DNA of 64,000 nt from Tetrapisispora phaffii CBS 4417 (Eukaryota; Ascomycota; Saccharomycetes; Saccharomycetales; Saccharomycetaceae): assembly GCF_000236905.1 (NCBI RefSeq), contig NC_016526.1, positions 744,001 to 808,000 on the forward strand, read 5' to 3'. Positions 51,934 to 62,282 of this stretch are shown here, in pieces. Below the pieces are notes generated by a model. That model saw nothing but the letters and a program-made list of their open reading frames with translations, searched no databases and had not been told where the DNA came from. Position 1 is the stretch's first letter; each line of letters begins with the position of its first letter. The position numbers were made by a program, and so were the translations under genes.

Positions 51934-52929
51934 TCACATATCTATGTATTTTTTTGCCCGTTCTTTTACAGCGATCGTGACTGCTTTGATATCATTTGGA
52001 GTGGTTCTACAACATCCACCGATGATACGGACGCCAGCTTCAATGTAACCCTTGACTATATCGTCCCAGGTAAATATTGGATTTTTATTTGGTAGCCAGA
52101 TTTTCTTGGTGGTGTCGTATATTTCACCGCTGTTTGGATATGCAATTAATGGTAAATTCGGTAATTCCTTGTGTATAGATTTGATAATATCATTAGAGTG
52201 GTTGTAACTAACGCAGTTGATTCCTAATAATGTTAAATTTGGGTTCAATTTCTCACCGAAACCCTTGATAAGATTAGCAACTTCTTGCATTGAAGTGCCA
52301 TCTCTTAATAAACCATTTTCGTGGACGGAAAGACCAATGTAAAATGGCTTAGAAAGGATTTTTTCATCCCACGAAAGAATAGCCTTTAACTCATGAATGT
52401 TTGGAACAGTTTCAAATCCAATTAAATCTAGCTTATTATTGTTGAAGAAATTATCCAATTGAGGCTTGAAGTACTCATAAAAATCAATGTTCTCTGGATG
52501 TTCACCGTAATCACCATGAAATTCCGCACAGATATGTGCACCCCATGAACCAATACAGCCAATCAAATATCTTTCTTCCCCAATGCAATCACGAGAAAAG
52601 TCGATGATTCTATTCAATAGTTCATTATAATGCTTTGTATTTTTTATTGGAGTGTTTTCAGATACTGATTTAAAACTAGTTTGATACGTTGTTGTCATTA
52701 AAATTTCAGCACCTGCATTGATAAAGTCATTAAACATTTCCTTAACTATCTTTCTGTCCTCTGAAGACTGGTCAGACCAGAAAGATTCACTAATGAATGG
52801 GATAGTAGACCAGACTGGATTGGCAACTTTAATTCCTCTATTTTCCAACTCAGTTCCTTGGCCACCATCCATGACTAAAACTTTGTTTGGGTTTTCTTGT
52901 AAATAGTTTTTGATGCATTGACGAGCCAT
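51934..52929 (-). CDS. SAM4: S-adenosylmethionine-homocysteine methyltransferase
   Basis: Recycles AdoMet (and S-methylmethionine) with homocysteine to give methionine. The 331-residue product (325 in S. cerevisiae) starts with the substrate block VLVMDGGQGTELENRGI and carries TTTYQTS, GIN-CVS and the zinc ligands GINC plus IIGGCCRTTP. These Cys residues make the site complete. It lies about 580 bases downstream of SAM3 on the same strand, the same order as YPL274W-YPL273W, pairing uptake with use. The paralogue Mht1 is the alternative name; closeness and linkage favour Sam4. Confidence 0.93.
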   Translation of the reverse strand: MARQCIKNYLQENPNKVLVMDGGQGTELENRGIKVANPVWSTIPFISESFWSDQSSEDRKIVKEMFNDFINAGAEILMTTTYQTSFKSVSENTPIKNTKHYNELLNRIIDFSRDCIGEERYLIGCIGSWGAHICAEFHGDYGEHPENIDFYEYFKPQLDNFFNNNKLDLIGFETVPNIHELKAILSWDEKILSKPFYIGLSVHENGLLRDGTSMQEVANLIKGFGEKLNPNLTLLGINCVSYNHSNDIIKSIHKELPNLPLIAYPNSGEIYDTTKKIWLPNKNPIFTWDDIVKGYIEAGVRIIGGCCRTTPNDIKAVTIAVKERAKKYIDM

Positions 52930-53507
52930 TTTACTATATCTTATGTAATTAAATGTTAGTCCTGGTTATCTGGAGTAAGTACAGAACATCTGAAAAGTAA
53001 GCAAAAAGGAAATCTAAAATAGAAACAGGACTTAAAAAATAGAAAGATACTAAACTATATTATTATATAGATTTAGATATTTTAAAATTTAAAAGTTTTC
53101 AGATTCCCACTATCAATTAACCAGAAATGCGTTAGAACTTTTTCACTTTCTATCGCTTTGCTCACGGTCGCCTTACCCAGAAATTCAAGATATATCGATA
53201 TTTATTACTCATTGGCAATAAAAATCCTACCGTGAAGTCAGCAATACTGAAGATTCAGAACACCATTTTACAAGATTCCATCAATTATATCATGTTTATT
53301 ATGCCAATAGATTAAAAATTCTTCCTTTTTCATTCTAGAGTGAATAACTAAATATATTACCTGCTTCAGCAAGATCTAGAGAAATCCCTTCTAAATTAAA
53401 AAGGTTTACGCAAATTATTAACTATTTTGATTATTCTATTATTAAATTACAAGCTATTAAATAGACATATTTCTATATACATTTGAATTATCGTTTTGTT
53501 GAAATTA
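52930..53507. other. SAM4-SAM3 spacer
   Basis: About 580 AT-rich bases between co-directional genes, with the SAM4 promoter. A GCCTTACCCAG element at 53171-53181 resembles, but does not match, a Reb1 site. No gene is seen. Confidence 0.5.
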
Positions 53508-55322
53508 TTAACACCAAAATCTATATATTTTATAATATAGGGGCTTCGATTGAATCTTATGCTTTATTTGTTCCCTTTGATGTTTAAACAATTCAATATC
53601 GTCGTAGGAGCAACCAGTATCCAGATCTATTTCATCCAAACTCTTGTACCAATCTCTCCAATTCTTACGATAGAATCGGTGTGCAATGAAAACCAGAAGC
53701 ATTAAAGGAATACTTAAACAATTTTCAAAGAATGCTTCAGCAGAAGATGGTTCGCCAAGTGGAGAAGCAGAAACGTATATTTCACCCATGATTAGTAAAA
53801 TATTTAAAATAGATCCCAATATACCACCATATATGCCTAGCATTGATTTAAATGCAATATCATCGGTAGATCTGTTTTGTTTCTTAAGAGCCAATCTAAA
53901 TCTAACTTGAGAAAAGCAAATACAGAACCAAGTGAAAAATGATGATATGGAACATAATGCAAATAACCATGTAAAGACTGTTCTCTCATTACTTGATGCT
54001 ACCAAGAAACCTAGAAGACCAAACACACCACAAATAGCGATACCAACTAATGGTCTGCCGCTCTTATCTATGTAACCGCAAATACTTGGTAATTGTCCGC
54101 TGGAACCTAATGCTTGGATAACTCTTGAAGACGCATACACGCATGAATTTGCAACTGAAACGACTGCAATCAAAATAACAAAATTCATAAAGTTAGATAG
54201 TTTTCTACCTAAATCTGTGCTGCTGCCTAAAGCTAAAACGAATGGCGAGGCAGAAACATCTTCATCACTTGCACCACCTAAAAGTCTACGGTCATTATAC
54301 GGTACTAAGCATCCAATAATTACAACAGTAGCGATATAGAATACAGCAATTCTCCAGAAGGTACCTTTTGCTGCTCTAGAAATAGCGGATATGTTTTTTG
54401 ATTCCGCAGCAGTTAATAGCACTAGTTCACTACCGCCAAAAGAGAATGCAGCAGATACAAATGTATTACAAAGGCCCTTAAATACTGGAGGAGCGAAGGA
54501 ACCTGGATCATGCCAATACTTAGTTCCAATGTATCCACTAGATTCGGGACCACCGCCACAAATTAAAACAATACCGACAATAATAAAGATAATAATTGCT
54601 ATAACTTTGATTAGAGATAACCAGAATTCAGTTTCAGCAAAACCTTTGACACCAAACAGATTCAATATCATAATGAATACGTAAAAAATGGCAATCCAGA
54701 CGCAAGGATTAATAGAATCATTCCAGTAAGAAATCGTCATTGATATACCGATAAGTTCACTGGGAAACGATATCAACCAAGCTAACGCATAATTTGTAGA
54801 AACAGTAAACCCTAAAGATTCGTCTAAAAACCGACTGACATGGGTTGCATATGAGCCAGAAACTGGATATTGACAAGATAACTCAGCCGCACTTTGTACT
54901 ACACAAAACATCGAGGTGCCCACTATCAAGAACCCAATTAACAAAGATGCAGGACCTGAAGCCAATGAGTACCCTAAACCGATAAACAGGCCAGTACCCA
55001 AAGTACCACCGATTGCAATCATTGTTAGATGTCTTTGATGCAAACTCTTCTTGTACGGCTGTGCAGCCAATGTCATCTGTATCTGTTCATCTTTGGTATA
55101 TTTATCACCATCCAACTCACTATATGGCTCTATATTATCTACTCTAGTGAAAGAATCTTTAAATCTCTCGAAAAATGTGCCCTCAGAATAATTTCTGGTG
55201 TATGACGCACTACTTTCTTCTGTAAAGGCCTCCTCTTCAACTTTAACAAACTCTTTCGAACTTGAACGAATGTTTATACTCATCCTTCCAACGGTCCATG
55301 AAATATGCTGCTCTAATATCAT
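53508..55322 (-). CDS. SAM3: high-affinity S-adenosylmethionine permease
   Basis: Plasma-membrane amino-acid permease-family transporter for S-adenosylmethionine. The 604-residue ORF (587 in S. cerevisiae Sam3) has a hydrophilic N terminus, then 12 membrane segments beginning LTMIAIGGTLGTGLFIGLGY. It ends in the Sam3-like tail PLYYKIYRFWC. An in-frame ATG 13 codons in (55283) would give 591 residues, closer to the family; either start is possible. The linked SAM4 supports Sam3 rather than the paralogue Mmp1. Confidence 0.92.
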   Translation of the reverse strand: MILEQHISWTVGRMSINIRSSSKEFVKVEEEAFTEESSASYTRNYSEGTFFERFKDSFTRVDNIEPYSELDGDKYTKDEQIQMTLAAQPYKKSLHQRHLTMIAIGGTLGTGLFIGLGYSLASGPASLLIGFLIVGTSMFCVVQSAAELSCQYPVSGSYATHVSRFLDESLGFTVSTNYALAWLISFPSELIGISMTISYWNDSINPCVWIAIFYVFIMILNLFGVKGFAETEFWLSLIKVIAIIIFIIVGIVLICGGGPESSGYIGTKYWHDPGSFAPPVFKGLCNTFVSAAFSFGGSELVLLTAAESKNISAISRAAKGTFWRIAVFYIATVVIIGCLVPYNDRRLLGGASDEDVSASPFVLALGSSTDLGRKLSNFMNFVILIAVVSVANSCVYASSRVIQALGSSGQLPSICGYIDKSGRPLVGIAICGVFGLLGFLVASSNERTVFTWLFALCSISSFFTWFCICFSQVRFRLALKKQNRSTDDIAFKSMLGIYGGILGSILNILLIMGEIYVSASPLGEPSSAEAFFENCLSIPLMLLVFIAHRFYRKNWRDWYKSLDEIDLDTGCSYDDIELFKHQREQIKHKIQSKPLYYKIYRFWC

Positions 55323-56133
55323 ACATTGACTGAGATCGTCAGCAAACAGTCTAACGCATCACTTCAACAGATACCAGCCAAGATTATGCCCTATTTATAT
55401 AACTCTAACATCAAAGTATACACAACCTACAAATTTTATTTTTTGCCTTTACCACTTCAGGCAATATATTTACATACCAGTTTTAATAAATGTAATTATG
55501 GTGCCATACACACCACAACTATGGACGATTGTGTAAGCAATTTTAATCCATCTCATTTTTCGACAGAGAAACCTGAATACTTAAACTTTTGACATAATCT
55601 TAAATCAATTGCGAAATTTCGAAATGTGTTTGGAAAAGTGTATACCTCTGCGCACTTTTTACTGTGAATTATAAAATTACATTTTTCGGAAAGTGGCTGC
55701 ATTCAAATTTTGTGCTCGTGACATCGCGAGTGTTCTAACTGCAATAACTTTTTAGTTTTTGCTATGGTAGCGTAGTGTCGTACATTAGAATCTAAGTCTA
55801 GAGACCAGGTGCTTATCTGCAGTACTTATTAGTAAAGTGAAACCGTTAACGGAGTTTTGTTACATTACATTAGGTGGGTGTGGTGGCGCATAGTCCGATT
55901 GCAAGTTTAATGAAATTTACCATTCAAACAATAGCATAAGTCCATGAAGAGTACAATTAACCATCCATTCTTTTTTGATTGAAGCTACGTTTTACTACAG
56001 AAAAAAATGTATTTGCTCGTTATAAGTGCTGAAAATTGTCAATTCAATTCAAACTAATATCAACATAATAAAATTATATAAAGATAATTTATGTATTTTT
56101 CGGTATATGCTGAAGAATACGATTCGAATATCT
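55323..56133. other. SAM3 upstream / transporter 3' intergenic
   Basis: About 810 bases with the SAM3 promoter. An ATTTTTCGGAAAG motif near 55680 is the only CDEIII-like string, without the other centromere elements. No gene is supported; the 88-codon plus frame at 55326-55592 is considered chance. Confidence 0.5.
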
Positions 56134-57972
56134 CTAATTAAAATAATCCATAAATGATTTATGCTTCTTTTGCTGCACTTTCTCATTTTCTGAGTAGCCC
56201 TCAGTGTCAGTAACTTCATCGAAAGCAAGAACACTCTCCAGTTTTCTATCTCTTAAGAACAATGCGGAAATTAACAATGGGAGAACAAGCACTAAACCAG
56301 TGATGTTTAAAATTTTCCAAACATAGCCATATGCAGAAACTACTGCAGTTCTGTATTCGGTACCCCATTTGTATTTCTTAATGAATGTAGTTGGTGAACT
56401 GTAGGCACTTGCAGCAATTGTGGCATTTGAAATACGTGACTCAATTTGACCTGGAAGCACATTTGACCATATGGCACCCGCAACAGCAGAGCCTATGGCA
56501 GTCCCAATACTACCAACGGCTAAAAATAAAGAAGTCACGATAGCTAACTTTTCATGCGTACCTACAGATACTTGAATAGAGGCTCTTACAGGAAATCTTA
56601 TAAAACCGTTACCAAAACCTAACAAACAGATAGCACCAATCAAACCCGAATGTGAACGTAAACCACCATTATATTCAATAAATAAACCATGGGCGACGAA
56701 CCAAACTAAAGTACCGAAAACAATTGATATTTTTGTTCTTCTTATTCTCACAATAGCTAAACCTAGAAAAAACCCAGTGATGACAGTAACGAATGTCGAT
56801 AATGAATTGATTCTCGTAGCCGATTTCTTGGACTCATTAACAGCAACAAGCAAAAATGTTACCAAGTATGTTTCATGCATGTAAAAACAAAAGTCGATGA
56901 AAAGGGAAATAGACAAAGCAGACCAGATACCACTGTCCCTAACTGTCTCTAGTTTAATAATAGGATATTTAGCAAATTTGTTTTCCCAGAAAACGTATAA
57001 GGGTAACGCAAGCGTCCAACCTAAGACTTCGGGAACAATTATTTGAGCTTCATTCCATTTTTTATTGAGACCACCTGCCAACGTAATAGGGACCAAGACT
57101 AAACCAAAAACACCGACTAGCAATATTAATCCAATAATATCAGACTTCCAAAAAAATACATCTACTAAATATTCCTTATAAGACATATTACTAGGTTTAA
57201 CAAAAACTGGTTTTAACTCTTCATTATTTTTTTGAGCTTTATATCTCATATGCAATAAACATCCAATTAAAGGCAAACACGAAATGGGGAAGATAAAAGC
57301 CCACATTCCAATACCCCATTTCCAATTTTCATCTACGTCAGCGGTAATATTACCACTGACCCAAGTATTTATAATATTTGGTAACATGGGAGCAGCGGCA
57401 GCAACCACTCTCCAATTTAAATTGGAGAAATCAGCAGCATAAAGTTCTGTAGTTAACACTATACCAGCATGACCCAAACCATATAAACATTCACCACCAG
57501 CGTATCTGGAAATTTCAGTTGCTTGTGACTCAATAACCGTACCGATAACATAAAAAATAACAGAAAGTCCGAAAATTAATTTTCTACCAAATATGTCAGA
57601 GGCTCTTGCAAACCAAATTTGACCAGCCGCAGATATCACTTTTGTAATGCACGTTACAGTGGACATTAATGAATGTTCTTTATATGATGATGTCGCTAAA
57701 GTAACATATGTGGTTCGGGTTTTTTTATCCAACCCGTATGCATAACAGATTAAAAATAATGAGAAAAATATCATAATTCTTTGGTAAGGTTCGGTATAGT
57801 ACTTTCCATAAATTTTTGCATTATGCACACCAGGACTCAGCACCTCATTTTCCGAGTCACTCGTAAAAGTATACTCTGAATCATTTGTATTTTTCAATGA
57901 TCTGACATCGGAAATGACACTGATTTTGTCTTCGTCAGCTTTCTCCAAATACGGAGTAATCTCGATTTGCAT
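56134..57972 (-). CDS. ARN/GEX-family major facilitator (siderophore-iron or glutathione transporter)
   Basis: The 612-residue MFS protein has about 14 membrane segments and the family blocks YAYGLDKKTRTTYVTLATSSYKEHSL, FARASDIFGRKLIFG, NTWVSGNIT and IRFPVRASIQVSVGTHEKLA. It belongs to the fungal siderophore-iron/H+ symporter group that includes Arn1, Arn2, Sit1, Enb1 and the Gex glutathione exchangers. I cannot say which paralogue it is. An exact Aft-type TGCACCCA site about 510 bases upstream points to iron-responsive control and so to a siderophore transporter. These genes are usually subtelomeric, which fits the position. Confidence 0.88.
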   Translation of the reverse strand: MQIEITPYLEKADEDKISVISDVRSLKNTNDSEYTFTSDSENEVLSPGVHNAKIYGKYYTEPYQRIMIFFSLFLICYAYGLDKKTRTTYVTLATSSYKEHSLMSTVTCITKVISAAGQIWFARASDIFGRKLIFGLSVIFYVIGTVIESQATEISRYAGGECLYGLGHAGIVLTTELYAADFSNLNWRVVAAAAPMLPNIINTWVSGNITADVDENWKWGIGMWAFIFPISCLPLIGCLLHMRYKAQKNNEELKPVFVKPSNMSYKEYLVDVFFWKSDIIGLILLVGVFGLVLVPITLAGGLNKKWNEAQIIVPEVLGWTLALPLYVFWENKFAKYPIIKLETVRDSGIWSALSISLFIDFCFYMHETYLVTFLLVAVNESKKSATRINSLSTFVTVITGFFLGLAIVRIRRTKISIVFGTLVWFVAHGLFIEYNGGLRSHSGLIGAICLLGFGNGFIRFPVRASIQVSVGTHEKLAIVTSLFLAVGSIGTAIGSAVAGAIWSNVLPGQIESRISNATIAASAYSSPTTFIKKYKWGTEYRTAVVSAYGYVWKILNITGLVLVLPLLISALFLRDRKLESVLAFDEVTDTEGYSENEKVQQKKHKSFMDYFN

Positions 57973-58484
57973 CTTGACAATATGACGTTCGGCTTCTAAA
58001 ATATCTTGAATTTTCTATTCGATCTTTTTATTAACGTAACGGACTAGAAAGAAACTTGATTCAATATCTTATTCAAGGTTTATTAATTAGTTTATATATG
58101 TTTGAAAGTATCGACTTTACTTGGTTATATTTTTTAAAATTCTCTTTGGCTCCATTTTTTTCCAAATCTTTCAAAAAATCAGAGGAACAAATATGATAAC
58201 TGTTATTTACTAGTGTTGTAGTATTTACTATACACATAAAACTTAGATGCCTAGCCTTTTTCAATTTTTCATTGCTTCTTTAGGTCGTAATACATGGCTC
58301 ATGAGTTATCCCAAGTTTTACTCAGTGAAGTAATATGAAAATATCGAAATGTTACTAATTTGATGCATTCATCTATTAAGATTAAAAAAACCTTAAGGTA
58401 TGATGCATGGCTAATCAGAAACGGAAATGCTACTTCATAGGACTGATGAACTAGGCAAATATACGTCATATTTAATTAGGAATA

Positions 58485-58492
58485 TGCACCCA
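58485..58492 (+). promoter_or_regulatory. Aft1/Aft2-type iron-regulatory site
   Basis: TGCACCCA fits the Aft consensus YRCACCCR exactly. It lies about 513 bases upstream of the ARN-family transporter ATG. A weaker GCACCCG core is at 58601-58607. Confidence 0.6.
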
Positions 58493-59717
58493 TCGCTCTC
58501 AAAACTAATAGCATTTGTTAACAGCTCCCACGTCCCTCTATTGATTTAACTTTAGAAAATTAGTTCATAGATTACAGTAATAATTTCTACATTCTAAACA
58601 GCACCCGATATTCACCTAATACGGAAGATCGTGCTAAAAAACGAATCATATTAGTCTTAAAAGCCAAGAAAAAAATTCAAATGAAATTAGCTATATAAAA
58701 AAAAGGTGCGGTATAGTAACATATCCGGCCAATTTGAACTTCTTCCTATGGAGTTTGTCTTTCCTGAGTAAAATGTTTAACCAATTTAATTTCGAATCAA
58801 AATTCGAATAATAGCAAAGCATATGGTTCTAACTGATTGTGAGTTTTATTCAAACACCTCTTAATACATCGCTATTATTTTTTACGAAAAAAGAACCAAG
58901 ACAAGTTGTGCTCTGTACCATTTCTGTTATTAATGGTGCATCGATTGATGATTCATTAATCGCTGACGAAATGACATAGAAACTATATTACTTATGTTTC
59001 TATAACTGTTTTTGACAGTATTTCGAAACATTCTCATCGTTTAAAAAATGCATCTTTTTTATATTGTTAGAAATGAAAGTAACTTATCTAGTAACTTCAT
59101 ATATTAAACAGAGATGTCGAAATTCTTAGATAATTAAATATTATATTTTATATTGTGTTTAAACTATGATTCGGTCAATTTCTTGGCATGATATTTGTTA
59201 ATAATAGAGACATAGAAAGAAATAAAAATTAGAATTACTAAATACAGTTGTATATAATACAGCTGTATTCGCTGTTGGGCGCTTCTGTGCTCCTCCTCCC
59301 ATCTAGGAAGAAGCGTATTTAAATATTTATAAATAGTAAGTAAAGTATTTACAACAACTGGTATCAAAAATAATCGTTATTTATATACAAAACTGTTATA
59401 TATAAGAATCGATGAAAATAAAATTATATCTTGCCTAATTTTACTTAGTGTTTGACCAACCAGGATAACACATACTTGAATTAGGAAAGAGCACATATCA
59501 CGTTTGTGAGGATTTGTTATTCGTATAACTGAAATAGGTGGACGTTCACAACCCAAATTGGAACACATAATCACTCAATATATCTAACATGTTTTTCGAA
59601 GATGAAATGGTTTCGTGATCGTGACAGAAATCATTGGTATAAATACCAGGGTTTTTCCAACCGTGTAAAATAAATCAACTGTCTTAATCGACGATCAGTG
59701 TGGTTTGTCGTTACTGG

Positions 59718-59780
59718 GTGTTTTCCTATTTTTCAAGTTTCACACCGCGCGGGCGCATAACCATAACTGCGGGTAACAGT
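59718..59780 (+). repeat. 63-base Reb1-containing element, copy A
   Basis: It begins GTGTTTTCCTATTTTTCAAG, has a CCGCGCGGGCGC centre and ends TGCGGGTAACAGT. Aligned without gaps to copy B (62681-62743), 48 of 63 bases are identical. The Reb1 core CGGGTAA lies at 59770-59776, and a second Reb1 core in the opposite orientation (TTACCCG) lies at 59876-59882. The element is about 340 bases before the start of the 386-residue gene. Confidence 0.8.
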
Positions 59781-60121
59781 TTGTGTTGTGCGTTGAATTT
59801 CAAATATTTGGTGGGCGATGGAGCGAGAGAACGGAGAGGGACGAAAAAGCGGGAGACGGTAAATCCTCGAAGGAGTTACCCGCAAGTGACAGATATGGGT
59901 GGCGTGACACAAAGATCTCTGGTACTATTGCAGTTTAGCATGGTAGCCATTGCATACGCAAAACGCAAATCCTTAGTTTGAGATTTGTAGAAATATTTGG
60001 TATTTAAACACTGAGGATTCTATGAATTTATATTTAGTTAATACTTTAATTTGTATTTACTTAACACTTTAATTTCCTTACAAATTAAAAAAGAATACGA
60101 AAACAAACCAAACAACAACTA

Positions 60122-61282
60122 ATGCCAGAACAACAACTAATTGCAAGTCTCTATACCATCCAAAACACGCTTCGCCCTTTGGGTAATGATGAGAGACCTG
60201 AAGATTACTCGAGAACAATTGAAGAAAATATTTATGCTGAAAGCTTTATAGAGGAGAGGATTAAAGAAATTATACCTAACAAGAATTATGCAGTTCTCTT
60301 TTTGCACAAATACTACAACATTAAAAATATAGCGCTTCCCTTACTTGAAAGACAAAATGTTAGAGACTCAAAAAACTTCGAGCAGGTATATTTTTTATTT
60401 GAGGCCATTACACAGTCTGAACTAGTAGAAAAGAAACTACGCAGATCATGTACCCAAATTTACATAACGCAAATTCAAAACTTCTCAATTATATTTTGTG
60501 CAAACAATAGCTACTTATTACCCATCATTTGCCCCAGTTTTATGAGGTTGCATATTTTGAAGGATCAGTTTCCTTATATCATTTTACAATCGCTAGTAAA
60601 TGATGATATCATATCATTCGACAAATTCTTCCAGAAAGTAAAGGAAGAAGTTAAAAGAATAAAAGAACAAAGCAATACGGTTTATAGGTTAAATCTAAAT
60701 GATATGAAAAAAATGTCGTTTTTAAAATCTAATTTCGAAACATGTATCGATTCCCAGATGATTGGGAATCAGCCAATTTTGCGTTTCCTAAATGAACAAA
60801 AACGGGTATTCAAGAAAAATCGACATATTGATGACTGCTGCTGTAGTATATTGCAGTCAGTTAAAGAATCACAGTTGAAAGCGGATGAAATGTCGAATTA
60901 CATTAGTGAAGCCGATGAAGAATTAAATCGGTTATATGAGGTAAGAGTTACTTCATTTCGTGGTATTTTTGTAACGCTGATTGTATTTACATCAATATTT
61001 ATCGCCGGGCTTTTTAAAGATATCTACAATCACAGTGCCTCTACAGGGATAATTATTGCATTTATATTATTGGTGATATTTTGTGGGATATGTTTTTTAA
61101 TTTTGATATTATTGTATTGGCATATCTCTCTTTTATGGTTCCTGCCGTTAAACAGGAACACGGATGAGAAAAACAATGAAGAAAACTCGAACACAAGAGA
61201 TTTAGAAATAGTATATTCTGAGTTTGAACAAGGTCATAATTCAAATTCCAGCAGTGTTAGAACAAACCCTGAAAATGTATAA
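60122..61282 (+). CDS. unrecognised subtelomeric protein with two C-terminal membrane segments
   Basis: I do not recognise this 386-residue protein. It starts MPEQQLIASLYTIQNTLRPL at the first ATG. Residues 1-275 are charged, mostly helical and lack a signal peptide. Two strong membrane segments follow at about 280-298 and 309-331, with a short loop, then a Asn/Ser/Glu-rich, probably cytosolic tail of about 40 residues. Some Cys residues cluster before TM1 (DDCCCSIL near 235-242). Composition and codon use look genuinely coding. It faces the split gene tail-to-tail, 121 bases away. Position and lack of a known family suggest a lineage-specific subtelomeric gene. Confidence 0.8.
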   Translation: MPEQQLIASLYTIQNTLRPLGNDERPEDYSRTIEENIYAESFIEERIKEIIPNKNYAVLFLHKYYNIKNIALPLLERQNVRDSKNFEQVYFLFEAITQSELVEKKLRRSCTQIYITQIQNFSIIFCANNSYLLPIICPSFMRLHILKDQFPYIILQSLVNDDIISFDKFFQKVKEEVKRIKEQSNTVYRLNLNDMKKMSFLKSNFETCIDSQMIGNQPILRFLNEQKRVFKKNRHIDDCCCSILQSVKESQLKADEMSNYISEADEELNRLYEVRVTSFRGIFVTLIVFTSIFIAGLFKDIYNHSASTGIIIAFILLVIFCGICFLILILLYWHISLLWFLPLNRNTDEKNNEENSNTRDLEIVYSEFEQGHNSNSSSVRTNPENV

Positions 61283-61403
61283 TCATTTGCCTAAAATAAT
61301 TTAAATTAAAACTTATTTGCTACAAACTAGAAATATATTTTTGTTATACTCTCAGTTCTTAATCAATATATATATACTACTTGATCTTCTTGTATGGATA
61401 CAT

Positions 61404-62282
61404 CTAAAAAAGAGTATCATAGGATGGAGGAGCTTCTTCAATACTCTCATGCGGATCATCATCTTTCGTACGTTCTACTGGTTCTATTAATATAACTTCC
61501 GAATCCCCCTGATGATTTACTAACTTATAGCCCAGCTCCTCTAAATGGCGATCCCTCATATAATTAAACATAGCGATAGAAATGTTTCGATTTGGTACAC
61601 CGCAGAGTTCCAGTTGAGAATATTCAGAACCTTCAATTTTAGATGTTACAAATTGAATAGGATATTTCAAATACGAATAAAATATGTCTGGAAAGAACTT
61701 TAGAGAAATATCATCATCCCATCGTTTTCCTTCAATTGCTACGAGTTTGGCAGTCCTCTTGGCATTCTCATAACTGCATTTGAGAAATATAACAGGGGTA
61801 TAATCGTTCCGATACAGAGGAAGATATTCCACCGATTTAATAGGATTCAAATGATCTGTGCCATCGGCAAACCTCCTATCAAGCATTCTCTTCGGAGTGT
61901 TTGTTTTTCTCCTTAACGGTTGCTCCAAAAACCGAGCTTGTATTTGTTGGTTGAGCTTTTCAAAATCTATTTTCTTAGTCTTATTTATATCCACATAAAC
62001 CTTATTTTTACATTTAGACATTCCAAAGGGTGAAGAGACGTATAATGTATTGACATCATCGTTTCCTATTGCAAGTAGTGCAGACGCATTGGGTCTAGTG
62101 TAATGATGTAATGCTTTTAACTGTTCATACAAAGGTGAGTCCCAACTATCTCCGTCACCTGCAATAACTATACTCTCATAAAGCTCATTAATTGCTTCAC
62201 ATTTTATAACAGTGAAAGAAACATCAAACTTAGGCGGTTCTTTGGCCTCTGTTTGGTTTTTTCTCGACTTCCATATAAACAT
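61404..62282 (-). CDS. unrecognised protein with C-terminal PPxY motif, 3' part of split gene
   Basis: The frame is open from ATG 62282 to 61404 (292 residues). No domain is recognised; the sequence is mixed alpha/beta with a basic stretch (LRRKTNTPKRMLDRRFADG) near residue 125. It ends with an acidic segment followed by APPSYDTLF, a PPxY motif of the kind bound by WW domains of Rsp5-type ubiquitin ligases. An upstream frame (62536 to 62204, next entry) overlaps it by 79 bases. One extra A in the six-A run at 62262-62257 (coding strand) would join them into one 377-residue product. So this ATG may be internal rather than native. Confidence 0.65.
   Translation of the reverse strand: MFIWKSRKNQTEAKEPPKFDVSFTVIKCEAINELYESIVIAGDGDSWDSPLYEQLKALHHYTRPNASALLAIGNDDVNTLYVSSPFGMSKCKNKVYVDINKTKKIDFEKLNQQIQARFLEQPLRRKTNTPKRMLDRRFADGTDHLNPIKSVEYLPLYRNDYTPVIFLKCSYENAKRTAKLVAIEGKRWDDDISLKFFPDIFYSYLKYPIQFVTSKIEGSEYSQLELCGVPNRNISIAMFNYMRDRHLEELGYKLVNHQGDSEVILIEPVERTKDDDPHESIEEAPPSYDTLF

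Larger units (their letters stand above)
57973..60121. other. 2.1-kb subtelomeric intergenic region
   Basis: Long AT-rich stretch with the transporter promoter at its left and a GC-richer promoter-like block (59700-59900) before the 386-residue gene. Frames of 60-70 codons at 58073-58264, 59164-59367 and 59377-59574 have no recognised relatives and none has a convincing ATG start. The second could be the decayed tail of a membrane protein. Confidence 0.5.

Noticed and set aside
55600..55760. Centromere-like string (TTTCGGAA near 55680)
   Set aside because: There is no RTCACRTG element at the proper distance and no 80-90 base AT-rich CDEII-type tract next to it.
62257..62264. Programmed -1 frameshift (A AAA AAC) in the split subtelomeric gene
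   Set aside because: The heptamer is in the phase of the downstream frame, not the upstream one, so slippage there would not join the two frames.
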